From: Clostridiales bacterium Firm_16
Lineage (GTDB): Bacteria; Bacillota; Clostridia; Saccharofermentanales; Saccharofermentanaceae
DNA length: 64,000 nt
Direction of reading: 5' to 3'
NCBI GenBank assembly: GCA_001604185.1
Contig: LVAV01000022.1
Coordinates: 179,808 to 243,807, forward strand
Position numbers and translations under genes: made by a program. Every line of letters begins with the position of its first letter. Within the stretch, counting starts at the first letter, position 1. The notes beneath the pieces were generated by a model that searched no databases, was not told the origin of the DNA, and saw only the letters and a program-made list of their open reading frames with translations. Below are positions 47,774 through 56,188 of this stretch, in pieces.

Positions 47774-48610
47774 ATGGCAGGTAGTACCCATTCCGGCAGT
47801 CACCATTCGGGCGGCGGTTTTCACGGCAGTTCCGGCAGCTCCGGCGGAAGTGTGTTCCACCATACTGCCCATGGTGGTTATGCCTCGGATGACGGTCTGT
47901 ATGGCTTTTTTACGTTCTTACTTCGTAGGATGAGTACGTATGTCACAATCACGCTGTTTTATACTTTAGTCGTTGTGGGTGTACCGGGCTTGAATATGAT
48001 AAATGTCACCTTTTTCCTTATTGCGATCGTGCTCTTTATACTTGCGATCAGAGGAACAGGGGACAGTGACAGTCTATGGCAATTACGTAAGGGTAAGCCG
48101 TTGGAGGGACTCGCTGCGGTTTGCCGCAAGACAACAGGGAAAAAGCCTTCCGAGGCAAGAGGAAATGATGACACATGGGTGGGCGATCGTGGTGCCTTCA
48201 CTATCTCGTTCTGTTATAAGGGAACGAGGGAAAACAATATACGGAGGGTTCGAGAAGAGATGCAGAGAACACCTGCGATACTCTGGATCACACCTGTGCT
48301 CTGGGTGATCATTTCCGTTGTATGTTTTATTGTGAATTTCTTCTTCTACGAGGCCGTGATCCCAACCTTCGAGAATATGATCCTGTCGGATACAGCCTTC
48401 GGGTTCATAGATGAACTGGTTTTCTATACACCATCTTTGATCGCGCTTCTTTCTTCGATCACCTGCTTTATTTTACGCAAGATCAAGGACAGTGTGCTCT
48501 ATAACTGCGCGGAAATGATCGTGGTTATAAAAGAGGCAGAAGAGAGGAACCGTAAGATGCAAAAAAATAGCAAACACGCCCTTAAGAGTACCACCAATGA
48601 TACGAATTGA
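47774..48610 (+). CDS. Membrane protein with a Gly/Ser/His-rich N-terminus
   Basis: A 278-residue protein. The first 45 residues are almost only Gly, Ser and His (GSTHSGSHHSGGGFHGSSGS), then two membrane segments (about 55-95), a soluble loop with basic character (about 100-165), and two more membrane segments (about 175-200 and 215-240) before a Lys/Asn-rich tail. The His-rich head could bind metal or be a flexible linker. AGAGAGGTC lies before the start, 33 bases after the previous gene. No family recognised. Confidence 0.7.
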   Translation: MAGSTHSGSHHSGGGFHGSSGSSGGSVFHHTAHGGYASDDGLYGFFTFLLRRMSTYVTITLFYTLVVVGVPGLNMINVTFFLIAIVLFILAIRGTGDSDSLWQLRKGKPLEGLAAVCRKTTGKKPSEARGNDDTWVGDRGAFTISFCYKGTRENNIRRVREEMQRTPAILWITPVLWVIISVVCFIVNFFFYEAVIPTFENMILSDTAFGFIDELVFYTPSLIALLSSITCFILRKIKDSVLYNCAEMIVVIKEAEERNRKMQKNSKHALKSTTNDTN

Positions 48611-48732
48611 CAGATCATTAGAATATGATTACTATTGTTCCATCAACACAGTAGGTAAATGAAGAACGGCTCCTTGCATTGCTTAGTTACAACCTAACTA
48701 TGACACTTGTTTTGTAACACAGAGGGTACATA

Positions 48733-50748
48733 ATGCATACGGTTTTATTGACAGATGGTGAGTTTACCGGAATGATACACGCTCTTCGCGAATGCGGAGA
48801 TGTGAGGATCATCGGTATTGTGTTTTCAGAGTACGCTGCGCATAGTGCTCTTCTTGATGCCTATTATGTCGCGCCAAAGTGGGATGACCCCGGTTATTGT
48901 GATTTTTTAGTTGATATCATCCGCAAGGAAAAGGTAGATCTGGTGTTTCCGGTCGTGACAAAGAGCCTGGAGTTTTTGGCGTCAGTTGCAGATACGATCA
49001 AAGAGCAGACCGGTGCCATGGTCGTTACATCAGAAGTGGAATTGATCCGGATCGCCAATAACAAGGGCGAGCTGCTGGATCGACTTGAATCAGAAGAGTC
49101 CGTAGCAGATCATATCTGCTTACACCGTGTGGTGAAGAATATATCTGAACTGCTGGATGCGATTCGTTTCTTCGAGGAAAAGGGTTCTGCCTGTATCATG
49201 AAACCTGTCTGCGGAGAGAATAAAGATGGTTTCCTGAAGATTGTAAAAGAAGATGAGTATCAGGTCGCTTTCTTAGAAGGAAAGGCATCCCGGCTTACGA
49301 CGGTATCGATTCTGAACACCTTGGCCGCTAGCCTCGATTTCTCGGTCCCGATGCTGGTTATGCCTTATCTGCCGGGACAAGAATGGGACGTGGATATCCT
49401 GGCGGACCAGGGTAGGATTCTGTCCTGCACGATCAGGAAAAACCATGAAATGTTCGACGGACTTTCCGCTTGTACCGAAACATCTGATAATCCGGAGTTG
49501 TTCCGGATCTGTGAGATTATCCTTCGCATTTTGCCGCTTTCTTATATCTTCTGCATGAGCTTCAAAGAAGATGCGGATGGCCGTCCCATGCTTCTGGAGA
49601 TCAATCCGCGTGCCATGGGCAGTATTTATGTTTCCAATCTGGCGGGAAACAGCCTGATTTCTGCGTTCTTCCGTTATCTTGAAGAACCGGAATCACATTC
49701 ATCCGCGCCGAAGATCACGCCGCCAGGAACGATCGCGTCTTTATACTTCGAGGTGATGAAGGTCAGAGGAGAGAATACCTCTGATTCAGGTCGAAGCGGG
49801 AAGATATCTGATGCGACTTCCCCGGCTATAGCGTCATCCGATCCCATTGAGTGGGAGCCCTTCTCCGCGGATCTTCGGGAAAAGTACTATCACTATTACA
49901 ATATGACTGACACGAAGATCACCGATCTGACCTTCCATTGCCGGTTTGCCTGGGACGTGGTTTTTGCCATTGAATACGCGATACTTGAAGATTGTCTGGT
50001 TCAGATATCAGGCGGAGGAGGATATACTTCACCTTTTATGCTGATGCCTCTCGGAGAACTGGATGCGGGAAAACTGGAACGGATCATCACACGGGTTCGC
50101 CCTGTTTTTCAGGAAAGAAACTGGCCTTTCCGTATCTGTACCATTGATGAGAAGTATAAGGATCTGTTTTGTAGTCTGCCGTTCCCGGTACAAAGATGCT
50201 ATTTCGATAGGGATTCCTCCGATTATCTCTATGATGCCGATTCTTTGCGAAGCCTGGCAGGAAAGAAATACGCGAAGAAACGCAATCACCTCAGGCACTT
50301 CATGGAGACCTATCCTGAGCATGAATTTATCTTTATGGAACGATCGCTGTTTCCGGAGTGCCTGGAAGTGGTTCGAGAATGGGCACGCCAGAAGGCGGTA
50401 GATGTTCACGACAGTGCAGACAGTGACTACCTTATGATCAAGCGGATCTTCCAAGATTGGGAACAGCTTGATCTTCGAGGCGGGGCGATCCGTATCGGCG
50501 GTAAAATCGTCGGCTTTTCTATCGGGAGCATCGGACATCCGGATACAGCCTACATTCATTTTGAAAAGGCGGATACGGAGTACGATGGCCTCTATGTTGC
50601 ACTTTGCAAGTATATCGCGACAAGTGTTTTTCCGGAGGTAAGATATATTAATCGGGAAGACGACCTGGGAATTCCCGGGCTTCGCCAATCTAAACAGTCT
50701 TATCAGCCGATCGCCATGATAGACAAATATACGCTCGTTTTTTCATGA
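48733..50748 (+). CDS. ATP-grasp / DUF2156 fusion protein
   Basis: A 671-residue protein with two parts. Residues 1 to about 330 form an ATP-grasp enzyme of the carbamoyl-phosphate-synthase-like type: a nucleotide-like pre-domain (HTVLLTDGEFTGMIHAL, VDLVFPVVTKSLEFLASV), a Lys site (SACIMKPVCGENKDGF) and the metal site RPMLLEINPRAMGSIYVSNLAG. Residues about 375-671 are a DUF2156 domain, the tRNA-dependent/GNAT-like fold found at the C-terminus of MprF lysyl-phosphatidylglycerol synthases (TDLTFHCRFAWDVVFAIEY, RNHLRHFMETYPEHEF, GGAIRIGGKIVGFSIGSI, HFEKADTEYDGLYVALCKYI, INREDDLGIPGLRQSKQSYQP). It could activate an acid and pass it to an acceptor, but neither is known. Terminator follows at 50819. 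Confidence 0.85.
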   Translation: MHTVLLTDGEFTGMIHALRECGDVRIIGIVFSEYAAHSALLDAYYVAPKWDDPGYCDFLVDIIRKEKVDLVFPVVTKSLEFLASVADTIKEQTGAMVVTSEVELIRIANNKGELLDRLESEESVADHICLHRVVKNISELLDAIRFFEEKGSACIMKPVCGENKDGFLKIVKEDEYQVAFLEGKASRLTTVSILNTLAASLDFSVPMLVMPYLPGQEWDVDILADQGRILSCTIRKNHEMFDGLSACTETSDNPELFRICEIILRILPLSYIFCMSFKEDADGRPMLLEINPRAMGSIYVSNLAGNSLISAFFRYLEEPESHSSAPKITPPGTIASLYFEVMKVRGENTSDSGRSGKISDATSPAIASSDPIEWEPFSADLREKYYHYYNMTDTKITDLTFHCRFAWDVVFAIEYAILEDCLVQISGGGGYTSPFMLMPLGELDAGKLERIITRVRPVFQERNWPFRICTIDEKYKDLFCSLPFPVQRCYFDRDSSDYLYDADSLRSLAGKKYAKKRNHLRHFMETYPEHEFIFMERSLFPECLEVVREWARQKAVDVHDSADSDYLMIKRIFQDWEQLDLRGGAIRIGGKIVGFSIGSIGHPDTAYIHFEKADTEYDGLYVALCKYIATSVFPEVRYINREDDLGIPGLRQSKQSYQPIAMIDKYTLVFS

Positions 50749-50818
50749 TGATAGTATTCCGGTGATAGTTGAAGAGAAGATGTAAACCCGGGTGTTACCC
50801 ATTATGTGATAGACAATG

Positions 50819-50850
50819 AAAGCAGTTCGGAAGATAACGGGCTGCTTTTC
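50819..50850 (+). terminator. Intrinsic terminator after the ATP-grasp/DUF2156 gene
   Basis: AAAGCAGTTCG (50819-50829) pairs with CGGGCTGCTTT (50838-50848), with two G-U pairs and an eight-base loop, followed by TCTGTT. It lies just upstream of the promoter of the next gene. Confidence 0.7.
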
Positions 50851-50859
50851 TGTTATAAT
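50851..50859 (+). promoter_or_regulatory. Extended -10 promoter of the hydrolase gene
   Basis: TGTTATAAT: a consensus -10 box (50854-50859) with the TG extension, no clear -35. It lies directly after the terminator and 47 bases before the chosen ATG at 50906. Confidence 0.55.
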
Positions 50860-50905
50860 CTTTTCTGGGAAAAGAACTTTACGAAACGGAGGCTTGTCAG
50901 CGGCG

Positions 50906-51805
50906 ATGAAAAATCCATTGGTCAAAACTTTAAAGACCGTGAATTTTATGGCCGGTAAGGCGAGTTCAGTCGCGGAGATCAAGCGTCATCGGAAATATGC
51001 CGATCTGGCGGGAAGTCTTGCAACGCCCAAAGGCGTTGTGAAGCGTAGAAGATTCAGTCTCGACAGCATTCGTTGCGAGGAGTTCAGTCCGACTTCCTCT
51101 TATAGTCCCGATTATGTGATTCTTTACTGCCACGGCGGCGGTTATATCAGTGGCGGACTTGACTACGCGAGAAATCTCTCCGTGAAGCTTGCCAAGGCAA
51201 CAGGTTTTAAAGTCTATTCTTTCGATTATCGGTTGGCACCGGAGCATCCTTATCCGGCGGCAGCTGAGGATGTGGACGCTGTGTGGACCTATATTATGGA
51301 AAATGTAGCAGAGGCAGATCATGTGATCCTTGCCGGTGATTCGGCGGGCGGTAACATGGCCCTTTGCCTGACCCAGAGACTGATCGCTGAAGGAAAGCCT
51401 GTGCCACGGGAGCTTCTGTTATTCAGCCCGTGGACGGATATGACAGGAACATCCGCGTCTTATGAAACCAATAGTGATGTAGATCCGATTCTTTCGAAGG
51501 AGTTCGTGATGAATGCCGCCAGGTCATATATAGGAGACAAGGATCCGACTGATGCGGCCTTCAGCCCGTTGTTCGGAAGTTTTGAGCACTTTCCGCCGGT
51601 TTACATCATGGCCGGCAGAAACGGGATCCTGCTGGATGACAGTATCAGACTTAAGGAGAAGATAGATCTGGCAGGAGGAAAGGCTGAACTGGATATTGAA
51701 GAGAAAGGATGGCATGTGTACCAGTTGATGCCCGGTTCCATGGCTCGTAATGCGATGAAACGACTTGCAGCGCACGTGTCGAATGAGATATATGGCGAGC
51801 GCTAA
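50906..51805 (+). CDS. Alpha/beta hydrolase of the hormone-sensitive lipase family
   Basis: A 299-residue esterase-like protein. The oxyanion motif is YCHGGGYISGG (about 75), the nucleophile elbow is LAGDSAGGNMAL (about 149), and an Asp in the region VYIMAGRNGILLDD and His in EKGWHVYQLMPG complete the triad. The ATG at 50906 is preferred: GGAGG is 13 bases upstream and the promoter and terminator upstream lie within the longer alternative start at 50816. It overlaps the next gene by 14 bases. The cluster with a condensation-like acyltransferase suggests ester formation and removal on a lipid or metabolite. Confidence 0.82.
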   Translation: MKNPLVKTLKTVNFMAGKASSVAEIKRHRKYADLAGSLATPKGVVKRRRFSLDSIRCEEFSPTSSYSPDYVILYCHGGGYISGGLDYARNLSVKLAKATGFKVYSFDYRLAPEHPYPAAAEDVDAVWTYIMENVAEADHVILAGDSAGGNMALCLTQRLIAEGKPVPRELLLFSPWTDMTGTSASYETNSDVDPILSKEFVMNAARSYIGDKDPTDAAFSPLFGSFEHFPPVYIMAGRNGILLDDSIRLKEKIDLAGGKAELDIEEKGWHVYQLMPGSMARNAMKRLAAHVSNEIYGER

Positions 51806-53042
51806 CTGGTACAGAATTGACAACGTTTCGAAAGTCTTTCTGGCTACCGTCGGGAAGCGGGATACCCGGTCCTTTCGTCTCAGCTGCACGTTGAAAGAGG
51901 AGGTGGATCCGGAACTGCTGCAACAGGCAGTAATTTCTGCGATCGAAGACCGTCCACAGGTGCAGGTGAGAATTCGTCGGGGAATTTTCTGGCATTACAT
52001 GGAGGATACCGATCTCTTGCCTGTAGTGAAGAAGGAAGAGGATCGGATCTGTCCGCTTCTTTATGTTCCGTCAAAGACTATGCTTCACTATCAGGTTACT
52101 TATTTCGGGAATCGGATCAATCTGGATATTTCGCATGTTCTGGCAGATGGTACAGGAGCCATGGAGTTCCTCAATATCATCGTGCTTGATTATTTAAGGA
52201 GAAAACATCCCGGCGAGTACGAGGACGTTACCATTCATTCCGGCGCCTCCGAGGGAGACCTTAGCCAGGATAGTTACCGCCAGTTCTTCGGGAGTAAGAA
52301 TCTCACTCATGGACCGGCGCGCAAGAAGGCATTTCACATGGGCGGATTGAAACTTCCTTACCATCAGCTACAGTTTTTTCAGATCCGTCTGGCGACGTCT
52401 CAGATTCTTCCCAGGGCAAAAGAACTGAAGGTTTCATTGACGAGTTACCTGGGTGCGCTCTGGATGCTGGCGATCCGTGAGGAGATGCCACCTCGGAAAT
52501 CGCATCTTCCGGTGACGATATCTCTGCCAGTTAATCTACGGAATTACTATCCTTCCAAGACTGCTCGTAACTTTTTCAACAGCGTGAATGTGACGCATGT
52601 TTTTGACCGCGAGATCTCGCTGGAAGAGCTGGCTGCGGAATTTGACGCGTCACTTAAGAGTCAGTTAACGGAAGAAAACGTGAAAAAGCAGATGGATAAT
52701 TTCGAGACCATGGAGTATGTGGCGCCGGTCAGGGTGGTGCCGTTATTTATCAAGCAGTTGGTAGTACGCCACTTTACGAAAAAGTCGAACATGAAGGTTT
52801 CTATGACTTTTTCTAATATGGGCGTACAGAAGCCTCCGCAGTCACTTGGAGAGAGGATCGAGAATTACAGCGGCTTTTGCAGTACCAACACGATCTTCTC
52901 CACAATGTTCGGATATGGAGAGAATCTGACTCTCGGGGTGTCCTCGGCATATATGAATACCGGTATCGTGAAAAATTTCGTGAGGTTCCTCTCTGCGTCC
53001 GGAGCAGACATCACCGTATGTGCGACGGAGGTGATCAAATGA
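51792..53042 (+). CDS. Condensation-like / alcohol acetyltransferase-type protein
   Basis: A 416-residue protein of the chloramphenicol-acetyltransferase-like superfamily (condensation domain, PapA, alcohol acetyltransferase). The active-site motif is LDISHVLADGTGAMEF, a HxxxDG variant (His about residue 117), and the C-terminal half carries VTISLPVNLRNYYPSKTARN and the tunnel-like strand KVSMTFSNMGVQKPP. The start at 51792 gives a product beginning MASANWYRIDNVSKVFLATV, a common beginning for this family. Overlaps the hydrolase upstream and the zinc-ribbon protein downstream (ATGA), so the three are one unit. Confidence 0.8.
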   Translation: MASANWYRIDNVSKVFLATVGKRDTRSFRLSCTLKEEVDPELLQQAVISAIEDRPQVQVRIRRGIFWHYMEDTDLLPVVKKEEDRICPLLYVPSKTMLHYQVTYFGNRINLDISHVLADGTGAMEFLNIIVLDYLRRKHPGEYEDVTIHSGASEGDLSQDSYRQFFGSKNLTHGPARKKAFHMGGLKLPYHQLQFFQIRLATSQILPRAKELKVSLTSYLGALWMLAIREEMPPRKSHLPVTISLPVNLRNYYPSKTARNFFNSVNVTHVFDREISLEELAAEFDASLKSQLTEENVKKQMDNFETMEYVAPVRVVPLFIKQLVVRHFTKKSNMKVSMTFSNMGVQKPPQSLGERIENYSGFCSTNTIFSTMFGYGENLTLGVSSAYMNTGIVKNFVRFLSASGADITVCATEVIK

Positions 53043-53707
53043 GACGCTGCCCTTATTGCAATGTCGGAATCGAAGGGGATCTTGTGAAATGCCCGCTTTG
53101 CCAGAGCAAACTGACAGGGACAGGTGAGGCCCCATGCTATCCGAAATTTGAGGCGCAGAAGAAGCGTTCTCTATTTTATAAGATCCAGCTGTTCCTTGTA
53201 TGGGGATTCCTGATCGCGGGAATCGGTCTCGATTTTATGGTCGGACTTCGGTTGCCGGGTTATCCGGATCTGCACTGGAGTCTGCTTCTGGCCATGTGGA
53301 TTATGGGGATCGAGTTCGGGATCATGCGGCAGTTTAAGCCTGACACAGGATCGGCAGGCAAGGTGACCATGATGGTGCTGACTACCATAGCAATGTGGTG
53401 TGTTACCGCGTACTTCCTTGGTTTTATGAAGATTACGATCGATCTTGTGGTTCCGAGTGCACTGGCAGCGACGATCGTTGCGAATTTCGTCCTGGCGCTG
53501 ATAGATAAAAACGGCAATACGATGTCTTACCTTCTTACAGGACTTTTTATGGGTGTTGTGCCAAGTGTCATCATTTTCCTGGTGAGTGCGGAAATGCCTC
53601 TGGCCTGGGCTGTCTGCCTGATGGTCAGTGTCATTCTTTTCGCAGGCGCCGTCATATTCCGCGGGAGAGCCGTGGCAGAAGAATTTCGAAGAAGATTTCA
53701 CTTTTGA
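53039..53707 (+). CDS. Zinc-ribbon membrane protein (DUF6320-like)
   Basis: A 222-residue protein opening with a four-Cys zinc ribbon, MRRCPYCNVGIEGDLVKCPLC, then a linker and about six membrane segments (about 46-66, 73-92, 103-124, 128-148, 155-175, 181-202), ending in a basic tail. Start at 53039 is set by the ATGA overlap. I associate this architecture with DUF6320, which often travels with the hydrolase and condensation-like genes seen upstream; function unknown. Confidence 0.75.
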   Translation: MRRCPYCNVGIEGDLVKCPLCQSKLTGTGEAPCYPKFEAQKKRSLFYKIQLFLVWGFLIAGIGLDFMVGLRLPGYPDLHWSLLLAMWIMGIEFGIMRQFKPDTGSAGKVTMMVLTTIAMWCVTAYFLGFMKITIDLVVPSALAATIVANFVLALIDKNGNTMSYLLTGLFMGVVPSVIIFLVSAEMPLAWAVCLMVSVILFAGAVIFRGRAVAEEFRRRFHF

Positions 53708-53779
53708 ATCTTTTTTTGTAACCTTTTGGGTATGAATTTCTACTTACAGGGAAAGAGATGATAGAAGGTGAAAAAAGCA

Positions 53780-54334
53780 ATGAACGATTCAAACATTATC
53801 AACCTGTATTTAAACAGAGATGAGGATGCGATCAGTGAGACCATTAAATGCTATAATGGTCGGCTTCTTCGGTTCGCGACGCGTTTTCTTTCCGATCAAA
53901 GAGACGCTGAGGAATGTGTGAACGATGCCTATGCGCGCGCCTGGAACACGATCCCGCCGACTCGTCCCGAAAACCTTTTTGCGTATCTGGCTGTGTTATG
54001 CCGGAATTCTGCGCTGGATGTTATTAAGAAGAACACCGCGCAGAAGCGGTCAGTACAGCTGGTGGAACTGACTTCGGAGATGAATGAATGTATTCCCGAT
54101 CAAAACAGTCTGTCCGATGACAGAACGGAAGAACTGGGAGAGTGTATCAACGAATATCTCGGTACGCTTCCTCGTGAAAAGCGATTAGTCTTTGTTGGAC
54201 GTTACTGGTACAACGAGTCGATCTCAGACATTGCAAAGAAGACCGGCTTTTCCCAGAGTAAAGTCAAGACGATGCTGCACCGAATGAGAGAAGAATTAAG
54301 AGAGTTTATTGAAAGAAAGGAAAGAGAACTATGA
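53780..54334 (+). CDS. RNA polymerase sigma factor, ECF type
   Basis: A 184-residue sigma-70 family protein with region 2 (FATRFLSDQRDAEECVNDAYARAWNTIPP, residues about 35-65) and region 4 (YLGTLPREKRLVFVGRYWYN, ISDIAKKTGFSQSKVKTMLHRMREEL, about 128-180). Regions 1.1 and 3 are absent, as in ECF sigma factors. The ATG at 53780 lies nine bases after AAGGTG; a GTG at 53768 is possible. It is coupled by ATGA to the following membrane protein, its likely anti-sigma partner. Confidence 0.88.
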   Translation: MNDSNIINLYLNRDEDAISETIKCYNGRLLRFATRFLSDQRDAEECVNDAYARAWNTIPPTRPENLFAYLAVLCRNSALDVIKKNTAQKRSVQLVELTSEMNECIPDQNSLSDDRTEELGECINEYLGTLPREKRLVFVGRYWYNESISDIAKKTGFSQSKVKTMLHRMREELREFIERKEREL

Positions 54335-55341
54335 ACGAGCAGGAATATATGAACATCACCAGTAGAATCGACGAGCGTTTCGTAAACGAGTACAAAGAAA
54401 TCGCAGTAAATCGTACTATCCGACTTCGGAAAAAGATCAGAATGGCAGTTGCTGTGGCCGCGTCTGTTGCTGTTTTGGTCCCTGCCACGGTATTTGCGGC
54501 CAAAAGACTTACTCACCGCGATAAAGTAAGCATCTTCTACGGTGAAAAAGGTGCGCAGATGATCGAAGAAAATCTGTCGGAGAGCGGATTTACAGTAGAG
54601 AACGGGAAGATCCGACTGACTGTTGACTCGCAGATGTGCGACGGCAATTTCACAGAGGTCATCTATACGCTGACTGCACTGACAGAAGATGCAAAGGAGC
54701 ACATACACAATCTACAAATTTATCCTAAACGCATATACCTGGATAACGGTGAGTGGATATGCCCAGGTGGAGGATCCGGTTCGACTTATGGAGATGCAAA
54801 GACTGACAATGAGGTTACCTGGAGCTTCTCATATGTTGTGAATGAGCCTTACATTGATAAATCCCGCCCGACAAGAATTCAGTTCCTTGAACATGTCATG
54901 GGTGAATTAAATGAATATGGTAGTTATACAACGATTGATGACTATACATATTACGAGGGGATCTACTTTGATCTGCTTTCCGAACCGAATGTTCCGACCA
55001 AAACTCTCTATTCACCAGATGGAGCAGAAATTACCTTATCACCCTACGGTGTAAGTCAACTGGATGAAAACTCTGCAAAACCGGGAAGCTCTTCACAATT
55101 ACGAAACTTTGCTGTCTTATCAACCAACGGTGAACGGATCAAGCTCTTATCGGAAAAAGAAACGGGCGGAATATCTTCTAACGGCGGCATCAGTGTTACG
55201 ACATATGGTGATACAACCTACGTAGTTACGGGAGATATCGCAAGCGGTTATTTCACTTTCCGGTTTGGCACCGCATTTAACGTAGAAAATATACGTGGTG
55301 TGGAGATCAACGGCGTGGAGTATCTGGAGGAACGTTCTTGA
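54331..55341 (+). CDS. DUF4179-like membrane protein, probable anti-sigma factor
   Basis: A 336-residue single-pass protein: about 35 cytoplasmic residues (MNEQEYMNITSRIDERFVNE), one membrane segment (about 36-56), then an extracytoplasmic domain of about 275 residues with strand-rich segments (KVSIFYGEKGAQMIEENL, IRLTVDSQMCDGNFTEVIYTL, TWSFSYVV). Its layout and the overlap with an ECF sigma gene fit the DUF4179 anti-sigma type that holds the sigma factor at the membrane. The signal is unknown. Confidence 0.75.
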   Translation: MNEQEYMNITSRIDERFVNEYKEIAVNRTIRLRKKIRMAVAVAASVAVLVPATVFAAKRLTHRDKVSIFYGEKGAQMIEENLSESGFTVENGKIRLTVDSQMCDGNFTEVIYTLTALTEDAKEHIHNLQIYPKRIYLDNGEWICPGGGSGSTYGDAKTDNEVTWSFSYVVNEPYIDKSRPTRIQFLEHVMGELNEYGSYTTIDDYTYYEGIYFDLLSEPNVPTKTLYSPDGAEITLSPYGVSQLDENSAKPGSSSQLRNFAVLSTNGERIKLLSEKETGGISSNGGISVTTYGDTTYVVTGDIASGYFTFRFGTAFNVENIRGVEINGVEYLEERS

Positions 55342-55427
55342 CAAAGATAAGAAGACGATCTGTTACAACAGGGTAACGACGATGATTAATGAGAGATCTT
55401 ATTTCTAAGATATTTCACTATAAAATG

Positions 55428-55466
55428 AGAGGACCTGGAAAAGGATATTTTTCCGGGTCCTCTTTT
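55428..55466 (+). terminator. Strong intrinsic terminator after the sigma/anti-sigma pair
   Basis: AGAGGACC (55428-55435) pairs with GGTCCTCT (55456-55463) and the stem continues inside as GGAAAA with TTTTCC; TTTCTT follows. Confidence 0.85.
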
Positions 55467-55547
55467 CTTCGGAGAGATAAGTGGTAAAATATCCCATGTT
55501 GCTTCCGGATGTCAATTTGAGAGGTGCTGGAATTAGAGGAGTTTTGA

Positions 55548-55598
55548 ATGATTCGAGTTTTGTTTATATGCCATGGCAGCATACATAAAATTTTGTAA
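55548..55598 (+). pseudogene. Relic start of a low-molecular-weight protein tyrosine phosphatase
   Basis: A 16-codon frame, MIRVLFICHGSIHKIL then stop, preceded by TAGAGGAG at good spacing. Low-molecular-weight phosphatases begin with (I/V)LF(I/V)CHGNICRSPMAE, where Cys and Arg of CX5R are catalytic. Here the match holds through FICHG and then breaks off before the Arg, and no further homologous codons were found downstream in any frame. This looks like the surviving 5' end of a deleted gene; a coincidental or functional short peptide cannot be excluded. Confidence 0.55.
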
Positions 55599-55682
55599 GA
55601 ATGCCCGTATTTCAGTGCTTCGGGCATCTGGGAAATCAATTTGACACCTTGTTGGCACCAAATTTAGAGAAAACCGTATGAA

Positions 55683-55718
55683 AACAGTCCAGAGATTATC
55701 CGGGCTGTTTTTATTTTG
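55683..55718 (+). terminator. Intrinsic terminator upstream of the MerR promoter
   Basis: AACAGTCC (55683-55690) and GGGCTGTT (55702-55709) form an eight-base stem with one G-U pair and an 11-base loop, followed by TTTATTTT. It probably ended the lost phosphatase gene. Confidence 0.75.
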
Positions 55719-55722
55719 CCTA

Positions 55723-55753
55723 TTGACTTGGAGTTAACTCCAAGTTGTATGAT
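55723..55753 (+). promoter_or_regulatory. MerR-type promoter with a perfect palindromic operator
   Basis: TTGACT (55723-55728), a 19-base spacer and TATGAT (55748-55753). The spacer is filled by the 18-base perfect palindrome CTTGGAGTTAACTCCAAG (55727-55744). A 19-base spacer with a central palindrome is the classical target of MerR activators, which twist the DNA to bring the boxes into register. Confidence 0.85.
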
Positions 55754-55795
55754 AGAACCATCAGCTGATGATTATTGTGATTGGAGGTGCTATCT

Positions 55796-56185
55796 ATGAC
55801 CATCAAGGAAGTCTGCGAGAAGTACGATATTACTGCCGATACTCTCCGCTACTATGAACGTGTTGGCGTGATTCCGGCAGTGACAAGAACTGCCGGTGGT
55901 ATCAGAGATTATCAGGAAGAGGATATCGCCTGGGTGGAAAATGCCATATGTTTTCGAGATGCCGGTATGCCGGTCGAAATGCTTATCGAATATGTAAAGC
56001 TTTTCCAGGAGGGCGATTCTACTATCGATGCCCGTACCAATCTTCTCAAGGAAGCACGCGAAACGATAATCGAAGCAAAGAAGAAATACGACATTGTACT
56101 CGAGAAACTTGACTATAAGATCCGTCGATACGAGATTGCACAGAAGACCGGAGTCCTGACCTGGGACGATCGCAAGGAGGATTAA
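55796..56185 (+). CDS. MerR-family transcriptional regulator
   Basis: A 129-residue protein. The start at 55796 lies seven bases after GGAGGTG. The N-terminal winged helix MTIKEVCEKYDITADTLRYYERVGVIP is the standard MerR DNA-binding unit, followed by GGIRDYQEEDIAWVENAICFRDAGMPVEMLIEYV and a dimerising helix. There is no metal-binding Cys set; together with the adjacent alcohol dehydrogenase this resembles AdhR/NmlR-type regulators that respond to reactive aldehydes. It probably controls itself and the alcohol dehydrogenase from the promoter at 55723. Confidence 0.9.
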   Translation: MTIKEVCEKYDITADTLRYYERVGVIPAVTRTAGGIRDYQEEDIAWVENAICFRDAGMPVEMLIEYVKLFQEGDSTIDARTNLLKEARETIIEAKKKYDIVLEKLDYKIRRYEIAQKTGVLTWDDRKED

Positions 56186-56188
56186 AAC

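Larger units (their letters stand above)
55342..55795 (+). other. 454-base gene-poor region with two terminators, a gene relic and a MerR promoter
   Basis: Listed separately are the terminator at 55428, the phosphatase relic at 55548, the terminator at 55683 and the MerR promoter at 55723. A further hairpin, ATGCCCG (55601-55607) with CGGGCAT (55621-55627), lies between. TCAATTTGA occurs as a nine-base direct repeat at 55512-55520 and 55636-55644, flanking the relic. No intact gene was found here. Confidence 0.6.
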
